Positions 1-9,708 of a DNA stretch of 64,000 bases are shown here, piece after piece. Below the pieces are notes generated by a model. That model was not told where the DNA came from, searched no databases, and saw nothing but the letters and a program-made list of their open reading frames with translations. This DNA is from Heliocybe sulcata (Eukaryota > Basidiomycota > Agaricomycetes > Gloeophyllales > Gloeophyllaceae). The stretch covers positions 445,795 through 509,794 of the forward strand of contig ML213519.1 in assembly GCA_004369045.1 (NCBI GenBank), given 5' to 3'. How positions within the stretch are numbered: the first letter of the stretch is position 1; each line of letters begins with the position of its first letter. The position numbers and the translations under genes were made by a program.

Positions 1-144
1 GATACCGGTGCCCTCGAAGACGAAAATGCGCGGCTGGAGTCCGAGCTGCGTGAGGCTCGCGAGAAGATCAGGAACCTTGAGTTGCAGGTCGAGTCGATCA
101 GGGCGAATGCGAGGAAGGCTGCGCAGGCGCTCTTGGATGAATAA
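1..144 (+). CDS. C-terminal end of a coiled-coil protein (5' truncated by window)
   Basis: An open frame enters from the left edge in frame 1 and stops at TAA 142-144. The 47 residues are dense in Glu, Arg, Leu and Ala with heptad-like spacing (ALEDENARLESEL, REKIRNLELQVESI), typical of a coiled coil. The protein ends in ALLDE. No catalytic motif can be seen in this fragment, so its function cannot be named. The start and any introns lie outside the window. Confidence 0.75.
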   Translation, partial: DTGALEDENARLESELREAREKIRNLELQVESIRANARKAAQALLDE

Positions 145-792
145 ACCAAATAGAGGAACCAGTGATATACGGATGTATTTAGCAAGGTCAGGCATTTATA
201 CCACGATTCTGGATTCCAGTTGCGGTGCTGTCGTGCATGGTGGGATTGAGAGCTAGTTCACAGTGGTAAAGTGCTGTACTTTGATATTGTGGAGAGATGA
301 CGATACAGGTTTTCCACTGACAATCCCACATACCCGACTGTACTTTCAAAGCAGACCGTTACGACTGCGGTTGCTCTCGTCAGGACACTGGTTGTGTCGT
401 CAGAACGCGCTGCCTGAGCCAGCAGATCTTCGGTGAATTCCGTCTTACTCTGCTATTGGCAAGAGACACTTATGAATGATGTACATACCTGCTGCCCAGC
501 GTCTCGGAATATTCAACCTGCGCGAGCCACACGCTTCAGAATCCCTGTCTCATGCCCCATTCAAATCTATGTCGTCTCCTTCCGTGGCATGCCTGCTGAA
601 AAGTAGGATAGGTGTCGTCGTTGCTTGCTGGCGATGACAGCATACGCGGAAATCTCTTGCGGTAATACAGTCGTGACAGTCAACATCTGTACGCTAACCA
701 GCCAGTATTGCGTTACATATCAGGTGTAGGTATGTGTTCCCACTTGCTTCCACCATCACAAGTTGACTATCCAACGCCCGTCCAGATATCGA
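145..792. other. Intergenic, no gene seen
   Basis: This stretch lies between the coiled-coil gene end and the 3' end of the next, minus-strand gene. I see no long frame, tRNA or repeat. It probably holds the two facing 3' untranslated regions. Confidence 0.5.
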
Positions 793-1155
793 TCATGCGC
801 CTACACGGTCTATCTCCACATTGTCGAAGGAGTGGAAGGTGACATAGGTCGTCACCTTTTTGACCTCGACGTAGAAGCCGACCCGTCGATCATCATCGTC
901 TTTGAAGGCGATCAGCTCCCAACCTGAGCTCGCTCTCTTCCACAAGGAGTTCTCGTCGAATGATGCCGGGACAGTAAACCAGTTGTCGTTCCCGTCGCCA
1001 CTGAGCTTGGTGACGAAAGCGTACGTGGTGTCGCCTGACTGGTTGCGGATATAGATGTAGCCTGGGCTAACGAACTGGTGGTGATTGCTGCTATCAGAAG
1101 AGCTGCTACATGTAGTGGTCAAGGTTAGGCATACCTTGTTTCCAGATGGAGACAT
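793..1155 (-). CDS. Small hypothetical protein
   Basis: A 120-residue frame starts at ATG 1155-1153 and stops at 793. From about residue 32 it reads like a compact beta-rich domain (GYIYIRNQSGDTTYAFVTKL, then WFTVPASFDENSLWKR, GWELIAFKDDDDRRVGFYV). That pattern is reminiscent of small single-domain proteins of unknown function that are common in Agaricomycetes. The N-terminal 30 residues are Ser/Thr rich and unlike the rest. A GTATGC donor lies just after codon 7, so part of this segment may be an intron or leader, although no acceptor in phase was found. No signal peptide or catalytic motif is evident. Confidence 0.5.
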   Translation of the reverse strand: MSPSGNKVCLTLTTTCSSSSDSSNHHQFVSPGYIYIRNQSGDTTYAFVTKLSGDGNDNWFTVPASFDENSLWKRASSGWELIAFKDDDDRRVGFYVEVKKVTTYVTFHSFDNVEIDRVGA

Positions 1156-1344
1156 TTCGAGGTGATATCTGCTTAAGCGGGAACGGTCTGCTCGTTGAGG
1201 GGAAAGATTTGTCTGATGAAACTACCGTGCAACGTTCGTATTTATATTCACCAGACCTCTTCTTTCACCCGGAATTCTACAGGCATCCAGGCATCTGGCC
1301 CGTCCAAGAGACTGTCGGGAAGTCATCCCAGCCGATGGTATGAT

Positions 1345-1785
1345 GGTCCTCGCTCCACAGTACGACATCGCAAGCGAGTATTTCGCCTTCATGACCGATC
1401 TTGTCACCACGGTATGCCTCGTCCACCCTGTAACCGTCCACAGGTGCTGCTTAACCTATGAATCCTGACAGTTAGCGCGGTGTTGATCCTGGTCGCTAAA
1501 CCGAAAGAGCAGTCGTGCATGGGAACTACTCGTCGGTACCACATCGCTTCCGACGGTCAGCTGTACTGGACGACATCGCGAGCGAGTACTTCGCCTCCAT
1601 GAGTGGTGCCTTGCCACCACGGTATGCCTCATCCAACCTGTAGAAGTCCACGAGATGCTGGTTAACCTCTGAATCCTGTCAGTTAGCGCGGTGTTGGTTC
1701 TGTTTGTTAAAACGAAAGAGCAGTCGTACATGGGAAGTACGCGTCGGTACTACATCGCTTCCGACGGCCAGCTATACTGGGCGCT
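1345..1785. repeat. Tandem duplication, about 210 bp, two copies
   Basis: Two adjacent copies of the same block are visible. ACATCGC(A/G)AGCGAGTA occurs near 1365 and 1573, TTAGCGCGGTGTTG near 1473 and 1684, and TCGGTAC(C/T)ACATCGCTTCCG near 1533 and 1744. The offset is 208-211 bp. The copies have diverged by scattered substitutions. A short third start appears at about 1770 and then loses similarity. Minus-strand frames across the repeat are simply repeated too and do not look like a real protein. Confidence 0.75.
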
Positions 1786-2070
1786 ATGAACCTCTACCTT
1801 TGCCTTGCAATAGGATATTCGCCTTCAACCCCCCAAATGAACAAATGAACCACCAAGTATGCAACGTCAGATCATCTTGACGGACGCCTCTTAGAACTTA
1901 GTAGTCTGCGGGTACAAGACGGAAGTGAGGGTTCGCCTCAAGGTCCTATAGTCAAGGATAGCGAAAAGAGGGCAAAGACAACAAAAGGCGAAATAGTGGA
2001 AGGCGGTGTGATTCGCACCTAATTATAAGGTAAGGTTAGTATGTCAGAAAAAAGAGACGGACTTGCATTA

Positions 2071-2154
2071 TGGCCAACGCCGGGGTCGAACCGACGACCT
2101 TGGCGTAACATTAAAGTATTAGCACCACGCTCTAACCAACTGAGCTAGTCGGCC
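2071..2154 (-). tRNA. tRNA-Ile (anticodon AAU), 10-nt intron
   Basis: On the minus strand the cloverleaf is complete: acceptor GGCCGAC/GTTGGCC with discriminator A, D stem GCTC/GAGC, anticodon stem TGGTG/CGCCA around loop CTAATAA, and T arm GTCGG-TTCGACC-CCGGC. The anticodon AAT reads isoleucine. A 10-nt intron (CTTTAATGTT) sits at the canonical 37/38 position. A T6 run follows the 3' end, suiting a polymerase III terminator. The exon parts are identical to the second copy at 38667-38750; only the intron differs. This is the outer edge of the inverted duplication. Confidence 0.95.
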
Positions 2155-2362
2155 ATGACAGAGAAGATTATGGATTAAATTAACAGTATAGCCGTTAAGA
2201 AACATGGTGATCATGAATCAATTCGTTCCGAGCTTTCTGAAGTGCAGAAAGAAGAATATTGGCGAGCCTCCGAGCAAGTTCCGAGTCACAGGAGGACAGG
2301 TGGACTTCCGCGTCACCATCCCCCCCGAGAATACACATTCTCGTGGTTGCACCCCCTTCCCC

Positions 2363-3658
2363 CTAAGTAACAGAAAACCTCCACGCCTTACTCTCCTTAT
2401 CCAGAAATGACCACCTTCTCGCTTTCCACATCTGTTCCTTCCAGTTATCCGCCTTCTCCGGAAAGTAACTCACAACATCCTCGAGAGTGCTATCGTGCGC
2501 GATGAGGACCAGGACGTCCGGGTCCGCGTCAAAGGCACTCAATTTTGCGATGGAGGAGGCAGCAGTCGAAGGGTCGGTATAGGCGGAAGGCGGAGTATAA
2601 GGGACGGTCAGGACGGGCGTCGATAATGGGATGCTCTGAGCGGTGGAAGAGGCGACGTGCGGGAAGTGTTCGGGTGAGACATTGGCGAGGAGGGAACATG
2701 GGCAGGGGATGTAAGGGCTAGGTCGCAGTTGCCCAGGGTGGTGGCAGGTGTCGCCGCCCATGAGAATAAAGGTGGTGGGCGTGACGCGGGCGAGGGCGGT
2801 GATGTGGCCCGGACAATGCTTTGTCAAGTTCGTCAGTACGTACCAAGTGAGATACGTGTGTGTGTGGAGTACTTACGCCAGGAGTGTCTAGCAGGTAGAA
2901 ACTCCCATCCCCGAAGTAATAGCAAGCTCCAAGACCGCCGATTGTCAGATGGAAATCCTCTGGTCCTAATTCAGTGACTTTTCGGCCTCTTACCCGATAT
3001 CAGCTTGTATTCGTGAGGGCGAGACGAAAGTGACATAGAGACGCAGGCTTCGAATAGACTCACTCGAAGTCGCTGGTTAGGATCGTCGAATTTGAACCCT
3101 CCTGATACGGCGGGAAGAACGCGGCTTTGGTGCCAGGTCCGATGACGACCTCGGTTGTAGATGGGAAGGTCGACGGGTCACCTGGGGGAGATAAGCGTGA
3201 TATGCTATATCTCACACGTTAGATTTCTGACCCGTATGATCATAGTGCGTATGTCTGTATCCGAAGTGTCAGCCGATAGCTGCAATTTGATTATGAAGTA
3301 CATGCATACCTCCAAATGATCGCATCTACAGTCTCCGGGTCTACCCCACCCTCCTTAAGCATAGTTGCCGCGTCCGTCTCCATGCGTATGCTAAATGGCC
3401 CCAGGAATTCTTGCACCGCGGGAGAAAATCGCTCCGGGTTCTTCCTAACGCCCAGGTCGAACATCACTTTCCGCTTCTCCCTGTTCTTCTCATGGCCAAT
3501 AAGAAACGTGAAGACTGCTAAGATGAGGCGCTCGTGACTTCGGAGAATAGGGCGCAGCAGGACTTCCAAGGGACAATTGAGAGTGGCTGCATGCAGGATG
3601 GAGACGGAGACAGTAGCTGTCGAGGGCGGGATACCCAGTCGATCGAGGTTGTGGGCGT
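2363..3658 (-). pseudogene. Metallo-beta-lactamase fold hydrolase, start codon lost
   Basis: This is the damaged copy of the gene at 37174-38465. The position of the ATG in the intact copy is ACG here (3658-3656). About 20 nt further on one C is missing (near 3637), so the first codons are also out of frame with the rest. Beyond that the gene is undamaged to the eye. Exon 1 ends at 3310, the microexon 3232-3254 still encodes HTHYDHTG, and exon 3, exon 4 and the last exon (2363-2818) stay open with good splice sites. The last exon retains HCPGHITAL, GGDTCHHPG and AHDS. In exon 4 an Asp-Tyr pair has become Tyr-Tyr. Internal in-frame ATGs (such as the one opening MFDLGVRKNPE) could give a short product, but it would lack the first strands. 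It is probably a young pseudogene. Confidence 0.85.
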
Positions 3659-4086
3659 TGTGGTCGGTAAGGTGAGTGGATGCGATAGCCAGGATTTTAT
3701 ATATGCTTTGATTTCACCAACCTGTCAACCGGGAGCTAATGGTCGGGCCCGTGTTTATGGATGTCCAAGGTATGCGAAATAGAAGCACAACTGAAGAATG
3801 CACGCTTCGTATAACCGAAGTCACCTGCTACAAGCTTCTGCAGGCGGTGGTGCATCTCCGAGATTCGATATGGGGCAATTGCCATTGCCAAGCCCAGAGG
3901 TAGAGACATGCAACAGGTGAACCGCATCTACGAGACTCATCAGTATAATATCAAGTGACGCGATATTTGCCAACTCGCCTCAGGTCTGTTCCGAGAGGAA
4001 GCACGGCACGCTGGAAAAGTACAAACGCATGAAGAGAAAGAGCAAAGGGTTTATGAGCAAGGAGCGCCGATTCATCTCATGCTGCG

Positions 4087-4114
4087 CTATGACTGGCTGC
4101 GCTACCAGTCATAG
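4087..4114. repeat. Perfect 10-bp hairpin specific to arm A
   Basis: CTATGACTGG at 4087-4096 is followed after 8 nt by its exact complement at 4105-4114. The corresponding place in arm B (near 36730) has only one short CTATG...TTGG stretch. The palindrome therefore arose after or during duplication, probably by templated insertion. Confidence 0.75.
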
Positions 4115-4283
4115 AAGGGCCTTGAGGATAGCTATCGTCCTCTCGCATACAGTGGGGGCAGGAACGCATCTTATCCAGGGATGAGTACTAGTCCACTATG
4201 AAGAGAGAGCGGAGGACAGAGGTACAACATGGTCATGATTCGATGTAACCTCCTGCGCTCATGCTGCCAGAAGTCCGTCGTTT

Positions 4284-5551
4284 TACCAGGAAATGTACCA
4301 GGAAATGCAATCAAACTCACAACTACGGAAGATGACCCCCGTAGCGCCGCACATGTGAGGCACCGCGAGCTGACTTCGAGTCACTCGAAGCACTCTTCTG
4401 CGATCTCCGGAGGCGGCCTGAGCAAGAATTCTGGTATGCTGCATTTCTTCATACGCCGGAACATAATGTAAGAGTAATCTGAGACCAGAGCTGTGTTGTG
4501 CCTTCATTGCCTCTATGGCGGGCTGCCCACACGAGTATCGATGTACTTCCACGACTGCGCAGCCCGTAGCCGCTGAAACAAGCGGATGCAGCGGGGTTCT
4601 CCGAAATTTCATAAACTTCCTGCGCCCCAAGATGGTCAGTCTCAGTGCGAGTACGCTTCCCGACTTCCGCCCAAATCTGCGCAAAATTAACCAGACTTCT
4701 GGATCTCAAACCCGCCCGTTACCTAGAAAATCAGAGCAGTCATGACCTCGAAGAGGTGGCATCAGTAGTCTCTTGCCATACCACGCTGCCGTGCACCTTT
4801 CACCATACGGAGACTCGTGCTATGCTGGAGCAGTTTCCATGCCACAAGTAGTCTCCAAAAAGAAGCATATCGCCGTTGGGCTACCTATCAGCGCAGCACA
4901 GACCGCCGGGTGTCGACGGTTCGAATCCCATGCAAGATGATGCCGAGAGGACCCTTCCCTGCAGCGGTGTGGCTCTTACAGCAGCCATGGTATGCACACG
5001 CTGACCAGCTGGATGTCACAGAATGTATTATATCTCTTGCCATGTTTAATTTATAGGTGCTTCAGGTTTTTTTGACAGCTTTCACGTCCTGCAAGCTCGG
5101 TGCAAAATACTTTCCGCGTTCCCCACAGTGACATCCCGGCGCAGTAATATAAACAGTTTTCCCTAGCTGCTGCGCGCCAACGGCGAATATGCGTCGACCA
5201 AGCAAGCCGGAACCTTCTGTGGATAGGCGGGATAAGGTATTTATTTATGCATGCACTCGGCACAGATAGATGTGAATGTGTATGTATTCTGCAGTCCGTA
5301 TTCGGAAGTGAAGGCGTATTGATTTAACTCGTCAACATCGTTGTCCCATGGACCAGCATGCGCAATGGGCCAATAATATTAATGGAGTACTATGCGCTGG
5401 TGAACGCACGCGAGCGAGGAGCCTGCACAGTTTACTATCTTGCATCCCGGCGGAATCATATATTCTCGCTGCTCACTCCGTCGGAATGGACTGGATGCAT
5501 GGTATATAACGAAACAGAACCGCGCTCGACTCTCTTGCAGTTTCCCTCATC
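4284..5551. other. Intergenic, no gene seen
   Basis: Several frames under 135 codons overlap on both strands here, but none shows splice structure, a recognisable motif or an ATG in a good context. A GGTTCGAATCCC near 4918 resembles a tRNA B box but has no matching arms. The right part is probably the promoter of the RTA1-like gene. Confidence 0.5.
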
Positions 5552-6746
5552 ATGACGCTCCCCACAAGAATTATCCTTCCCTTGCTTATGCTCGCTGGGC
5601 GTGCTCTGGCTGGTTAGCCACTTCACTTATTGCTTCGGTGGCGGTCTTGCTGACATACTTCGGTTCAGATGATACAGATTCTTCTGATGTTCCTATCGTG
5701 TACAGGATTCTTCGTATGTTCTTTACTGTCTATGCTCGACGACGGCGCTGAACGTGTCTATCGTCTCCAGATTACTGGCCCAATAAAGTGGCCGCTATAA
5801 TATTCGCGGCTCTCTACTTGATCGTCGGCGTCGTCATATTCTGGCATGTGGGGAGGTACCGCGACTGGTGGGGCCTGTGTCTCCTATCGGCATCATGTGT
5901 TCGTACCCGACCTGCCTCCGTTCGCAGCCAGTTACTCACCCTGTTACCATACAGGCATGGCCGCCGGCTACGCTGTCCGCTTCGTCGAAGTCGCCGTCCA
6001 TGATAGCGTCGGCTTCTACATTTTCCAGACCTTCTTTATCCTATGTGCACCCGCTGCGTTTCTCGCATTCAACTACACACTCTACGGCCGAGTCGTCGTG
6101 CGCTGCCTTGGGCGGGAGTTCTCGATCATCCGCCCCGAGCGCGTTGCGAGGATATTCGTTATCAGCGATGTCACGACATTCTTAGCCCAGGTAAGCATTT
6201 GTGGAGTAAGTCACTGGTGTGCTTGCTGAAGGATGCACCCGTATTTTCAGTCTGCCGGTAATATTCTCTCGGCGTCAACGTCCGCAAGCACGAACAAGAG
6301 AGGGAATGACCTCGCACTCGCCGGTCTTATTGGACAGGGTGTCTCGTACGCCTTCTTCCTGTGCGTTGCCTTCACCGCGCACATCCGCTACATCCGTGCC
6401 AGCCCCGTCGGGACCCGGTACCAAGAGGAGTGGTGGAAGGTCATTTGGCTGCTGTACTTCTCCTCCGTCCCCATCATTGTAAGCTCCCTCCTCCTTCCGT
6501 ACCTTGCACAACCCTCGAACTAAGCGCTCTCCTTCCTGCTATCAGATCCGTTCCGTCTACCGTATTATCGAATTCACCCAGGGCAACCCCGGCTACCTCA
6601 TCATGCACGAGGTGTACTTCTACTGCCTCGACGGCCTCCCGCTCTGGTTTGCCGTTACGTGCTATGCCTACCGGTGGCCTAGTCGGTACATCACTGAGAG
6701 AAGTGAAGGCTTCAAAATGTCTCCGAGATCGAGCACTTCTGTCTGA
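5552..6746 (+). CDS. RTA1-family membrane protein (lipid-translocating exporter type)
   Basis: Six exons join cleanly: 5552-5612, 5669-5713, 5771-5896, 5955-6190, 6251-6478 and 6546-6746, with stop TGA at 6744. The product of about 298 residues starts with a hydrophobic leader (TRIILPLLMLAGRALA), then a short Asp/Ser-rich lumenal stretch. Seven transmembrane segments follow, including AAIIFAALYLIVGVVIFWHV, VGFYIFQTFFILCAPAAFLA and VIWLLYFSSVPIIIRSVYRI. The sequences YWPNKVAA, AFLAFNYTLYGRVVVRCLG and RSVYRIIEFTQG...HEVYFYCLD are characteristic of the RTA1 family. Fungal members (Rsb1, Rta1) are linked to sphingoid-base export and resistance to sterol-targeting or membrane-active compounds. The actual substrate here cannot be read from sequence. 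Confidence 0.92.
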
Positions 6747-7151
6747 CCAGCATACCAGGTTCCACTTTTATACCATTATCAAAGCCGGCAGCGGAGACTT
6801 ATCCTTTTTCGCCCTGAGGCATGGAGATGTATACCTTGGGTAAAGAGGAAACGGACTTGGTGGGGATAATGTATACCACTATCGGACGTAGTTACTCGTA
6901 TGCACCCTTAGTCTATCGTTTCGTAGAGAATTGATGCCGCATTATGTATTCGCTGGGAACACAGTGATATTCGGGAACCGTAGTACGATGGATCAAACCT
7001 GGAGGTTCGACACCAGGGCCTCTGCCGTACTTCTGAATTTGGGTCTTCTCCTGCTGTTCAGGGCAACTCTTCGACACCACAGTCATATAAGGATTTCGCG
7101 CGAGATCGCACAGATTGAGAGCTAAACAATATCGTATCTACAAAGTAATAT
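6747..7151. other. Intergenic between convergent genes, nothing seen
   Basis: This lies between the RTA1-like stop and the stop of the minus-strand MBL gene. It probably holds the two 3' ends. No repeat or RNA gene is visible. Confidence 0.5.
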
Positions 7152-8435
7152 CTAGGCAGGAGCGAGCCTCCAAGCCCTATTTCCCTTCTCCAAAAATCCC
7201 CACCTCTTCTCTTTCCACCCCTCCTGCTTCCAATTGTTCGCCTTTTCCGGCCAATAATTCACCACATCCTGCACGCTCGCGTCATGCGCAAGCAGCACCA
7301 GCACATCCGGATGAGCGTCGAACGCGCCCAATTTCCTTATAGACTCGGTCGCAATGGAGCTGTCAACGTAGACGGAGGGCTGGGTTGGGGGTATAGTGAG
7401 TAGAGGCTGTGTGAGATCTGATGATGTGGCGGCTTGAGGGAAGCACTCGCGCGAGACGGAGGAGAGGAGAGAACAGGGGCATGGGAGGTAGGTGTTGGGT
7501 CGGAGTTGGCCTGGGTGGTGGCAGGTGTCACCACCCATAAGGATGAATGTGGTGGGTGTGACGCGGGCGAGACCTGTTATATGCCCTTGGCAGTGCTGCA
7601 TGCTTCCGTTAGTCTATGACGGGCAAGGAATTGGGAAGGAAGCAGGGTACGTACGCCGGGCGTATCGAGCAGGTACAGGCTGCCATCGCCGAAGTAGTCG
7701 AGCGCTTGGAAGTCGCCGATGTTTAACGTGAATTGGTCTGGAGTGAGCTCAGTGACCTTGCGGCCTCTACATAGAATAGAACCTGTGAGCTGATCAGTTC
7801 GACTGGAGATTGAGTTACACTTGCTCGAAGTCGCTGGCGAGAAGTGAGGATTCTGGGTTCGCTGGATATGGAGGGAAGAACGCCGCCTTTGTTCCTGGGC
7901 CAAGGACGAGCTCCGTTGTGGGCGGGAAAGTAGACGGGTCACCTAGCAAACGGTGAATAAGGTCAAGACGCAGAAGACAGATGCCCCGTGTGTTTATCTT
8001 ACCTGTATGATCGAAATGCGTATGGCTGTACCCGGATGGGGCCCGTGTTCATCTATACCCGCAAGTGTGAGTGGCTTACATTGTAGCTCACCTCCATATA
8101 ATCGCATTCACACTCTCCAAGTCTACCGCGCCCTCTTTCAAGCGAGTGGCTACGTCCTTCTCTACAACCGCCTTCGGCCCACCAGGTTGTTCCATTCGCT
8201 TCCGCAAGACCGGTGCGCTTTCCTCCGGCCACGCCCTCACCCCGAGATCAAACATGATTCTGATGTTCTTCGTAGGATGTTCGATGAAGAAGGTAAAGGC
8301 GGGTACGACGAAGCGTTCATGACCCGGCAGGACGGGATGGAGGAACATCGAGGCGGGAACGTCGACGGTCGCGACATTGAGTACGGAGACGGAGACTGTG
8401 GCATCAGAGGCAGGAATGGAGATAGGACTCGACAT
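7152..8435 (-). CDS. Metallo-beta-lactamase fold hydrolase, diverged paralogue
   Basis: Five exons on the minus strand (8435-8092, 8025-8003, 7942-7825, 7766-7655, 7595-7152) encode about 346 residues. The ATG at 8435 was chosen over one at 8468 because a TATA box lies at 8481-8486 and the N-terminus then aligns with the paralogue at 37174. Zinc-site elements follow the order of lactonase-type MBL proteins: SHTHFDHTG (from the 23-nt microexon), DTPG-HCQGHITGLARV, GGDTCHHPG and LLAHDAS. Exon lengths of exons 2-4 (23, 118, 112 nt) are identical to the other two copies. Intron 3 begins GC, not GT (GA|GCAAGT), a fitting GC-AG donor. The family cleaves lactones, esters or thioesters with a two-zinc centre, but the substrate is unknown. 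No signal peptide is seen, so it is probably cytosolic. Confidence 0.92.
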
Positions 8436-8480
8436 GGCATCCAAGCTAAATGCAAGTGAAGATGACATATGTTCGAGACC

Positions 8481-8486
8481 TTTATA
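8481..8486 (-). promoter_or_regulatory. TATA box of the MBL paralogue
   Basis: TATAAA read on the minus strand, about 46-51 nt upstream of ATG 8435. The upstream ATG at 8468 would be too close to a transcription start directed by this box, which favours the inner start. Confidence 0.5.
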
Positions 8487-8489
8487 GCG

Positions 8490-9708
8490 CCGCTGGAGAA
8501 TAGTTTTGCGGCGGCGTCAGAATCCTGCCTCATGATCATTCGTGGCGTCAGTGGCTTGCTTAGCCACGCGCTATGGGAGGTAGGACCGGTTCCGCGGCCT
8601 GTTATGCATGTGAGGTCGCGTGCTTTTATAACGATACGCAGCTGGCCGAGCAGGTCTCCAATAAATTCGGCAACCCTACAAAAGTCGAAATCTCACCTAA
8701 GGAACATTTGGGCCCCTGCTGCTAACAGTTTGGTCCGTAGTCTGACGTTATACGTTATCGATCGAATCAATGCGGCTTGTCGAATTTTCTACGTAGCTCG
8801 AGCCGACGGTCCAAGGGTTGACGCTGATAAATAAAAGGGAAGAATGCGCAATCTGAAATTTGACGTAGATTCTGCCCAAGTGACCAAGCAGTACTTAGTT
8901 TCGTCAACGGATCAGTTAGCCCTCCAAGATGAGACTGCCGCGTCGCCCACAGGATATGCCTGCCCAGCCTAATATCAAGCATTCTCAGGCAAATCATTCA
9001 GTTCCTCGTCCATTTCATGGGCCATATTGCGATGTCCCTGCCTCTATGACCAGTAGTCAAAAGTCTGCTCACACTTATCACAGCGGGCCGGATGCTGATA
9101 TCTCAATAAGGTCAGTAAGCAGGAACAACCATGGGTAGAACCAGATATACTCATGTACATACGTGATAACGCTCCTTTAGCACCACCGGCAGCGAGCTAG
9201 TCCTTTTCTCATGGGAAACGATATATAGCCCTATTAGGCCTTCAAGCTTCATCCTTACAGTCCGGGCTCGAGCTATATCCTAGGATCTCCGCCTTAGCTC
9301 CTCGAACCCAAGGTCTTCGGGAGTAATACGCCGCTGAGCGTATACATGGAAGTAACTGTAGGTTATCTAAGCCCACGCCGAGCGTTCGTGGCCTTCTACA
9401 GACGGGACGATCCCGGTGGCGCCGACAGCTTGAACTCTTGAGCAGAGCACTTTATAGAGGTGTCGGTCTGTAACCCATGAGGCTTGTCGTTTGCAACGAG
9501 GAGCTTATCGAGTGTGTGTGTTAGACGACCCAGGATGTCTTTAGCAGTGATGCGTATTCTGGGGTGGGCAGAGGGAAATTCGCTTGTGCTGAAGTCCTAG
9601 TTTCGGTGGTGTAAGCTTTCAAGTAAGACTCGGGCCTATGTCGGGTTTAGCCGAACGAGGCCTGCTCAGTGGCCACAAGTCCAACCAGCCTTGGTGCAGT
9701 CCTGAACA
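8490..9708. other. Intergenic, no gene seen
   Basis: About 1.2 kb between the divergently transcribed MBL paralogue and rpb7. It should contain both promoters. Frames here are short and inconsistent. No TATA was found close to rpb7, as is common for housekeeping genes. Confidence 0.5.

Larger units (their letters stand above)
2071..4283 (-). repeat. Inverted duplication, arm A (tRNA-Ile + MBL pseudogene)
   Basis: This block read on the minus strand aligns by eye, in the same order, with 36573-38750 read on the plus strand: upstream region, TATA element, all five MBL exons and introns, 3' region and tRNA. Similarity stops abruptly at the tRNA 3' end, and fades near 4283 on the inner side. The copies differ by substitutions and small indels. 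The two arms enclose about 32 kb. Confidence 0.9.

Noticed and set aside
3316-3782. Plus-strand open frames across the MBL pseudogene
   Set aside because: They are antisense shadows of the exons; homologous frames recur at 37296-37517 on the other strand of the intact copy.
4860-4940. tRNA-like B box (GGTTCGAATCCC near 4918)
   Set aside because: No matching acceptor, D or anticodon stems; the flanking stems do not pair, so it is a chance match.
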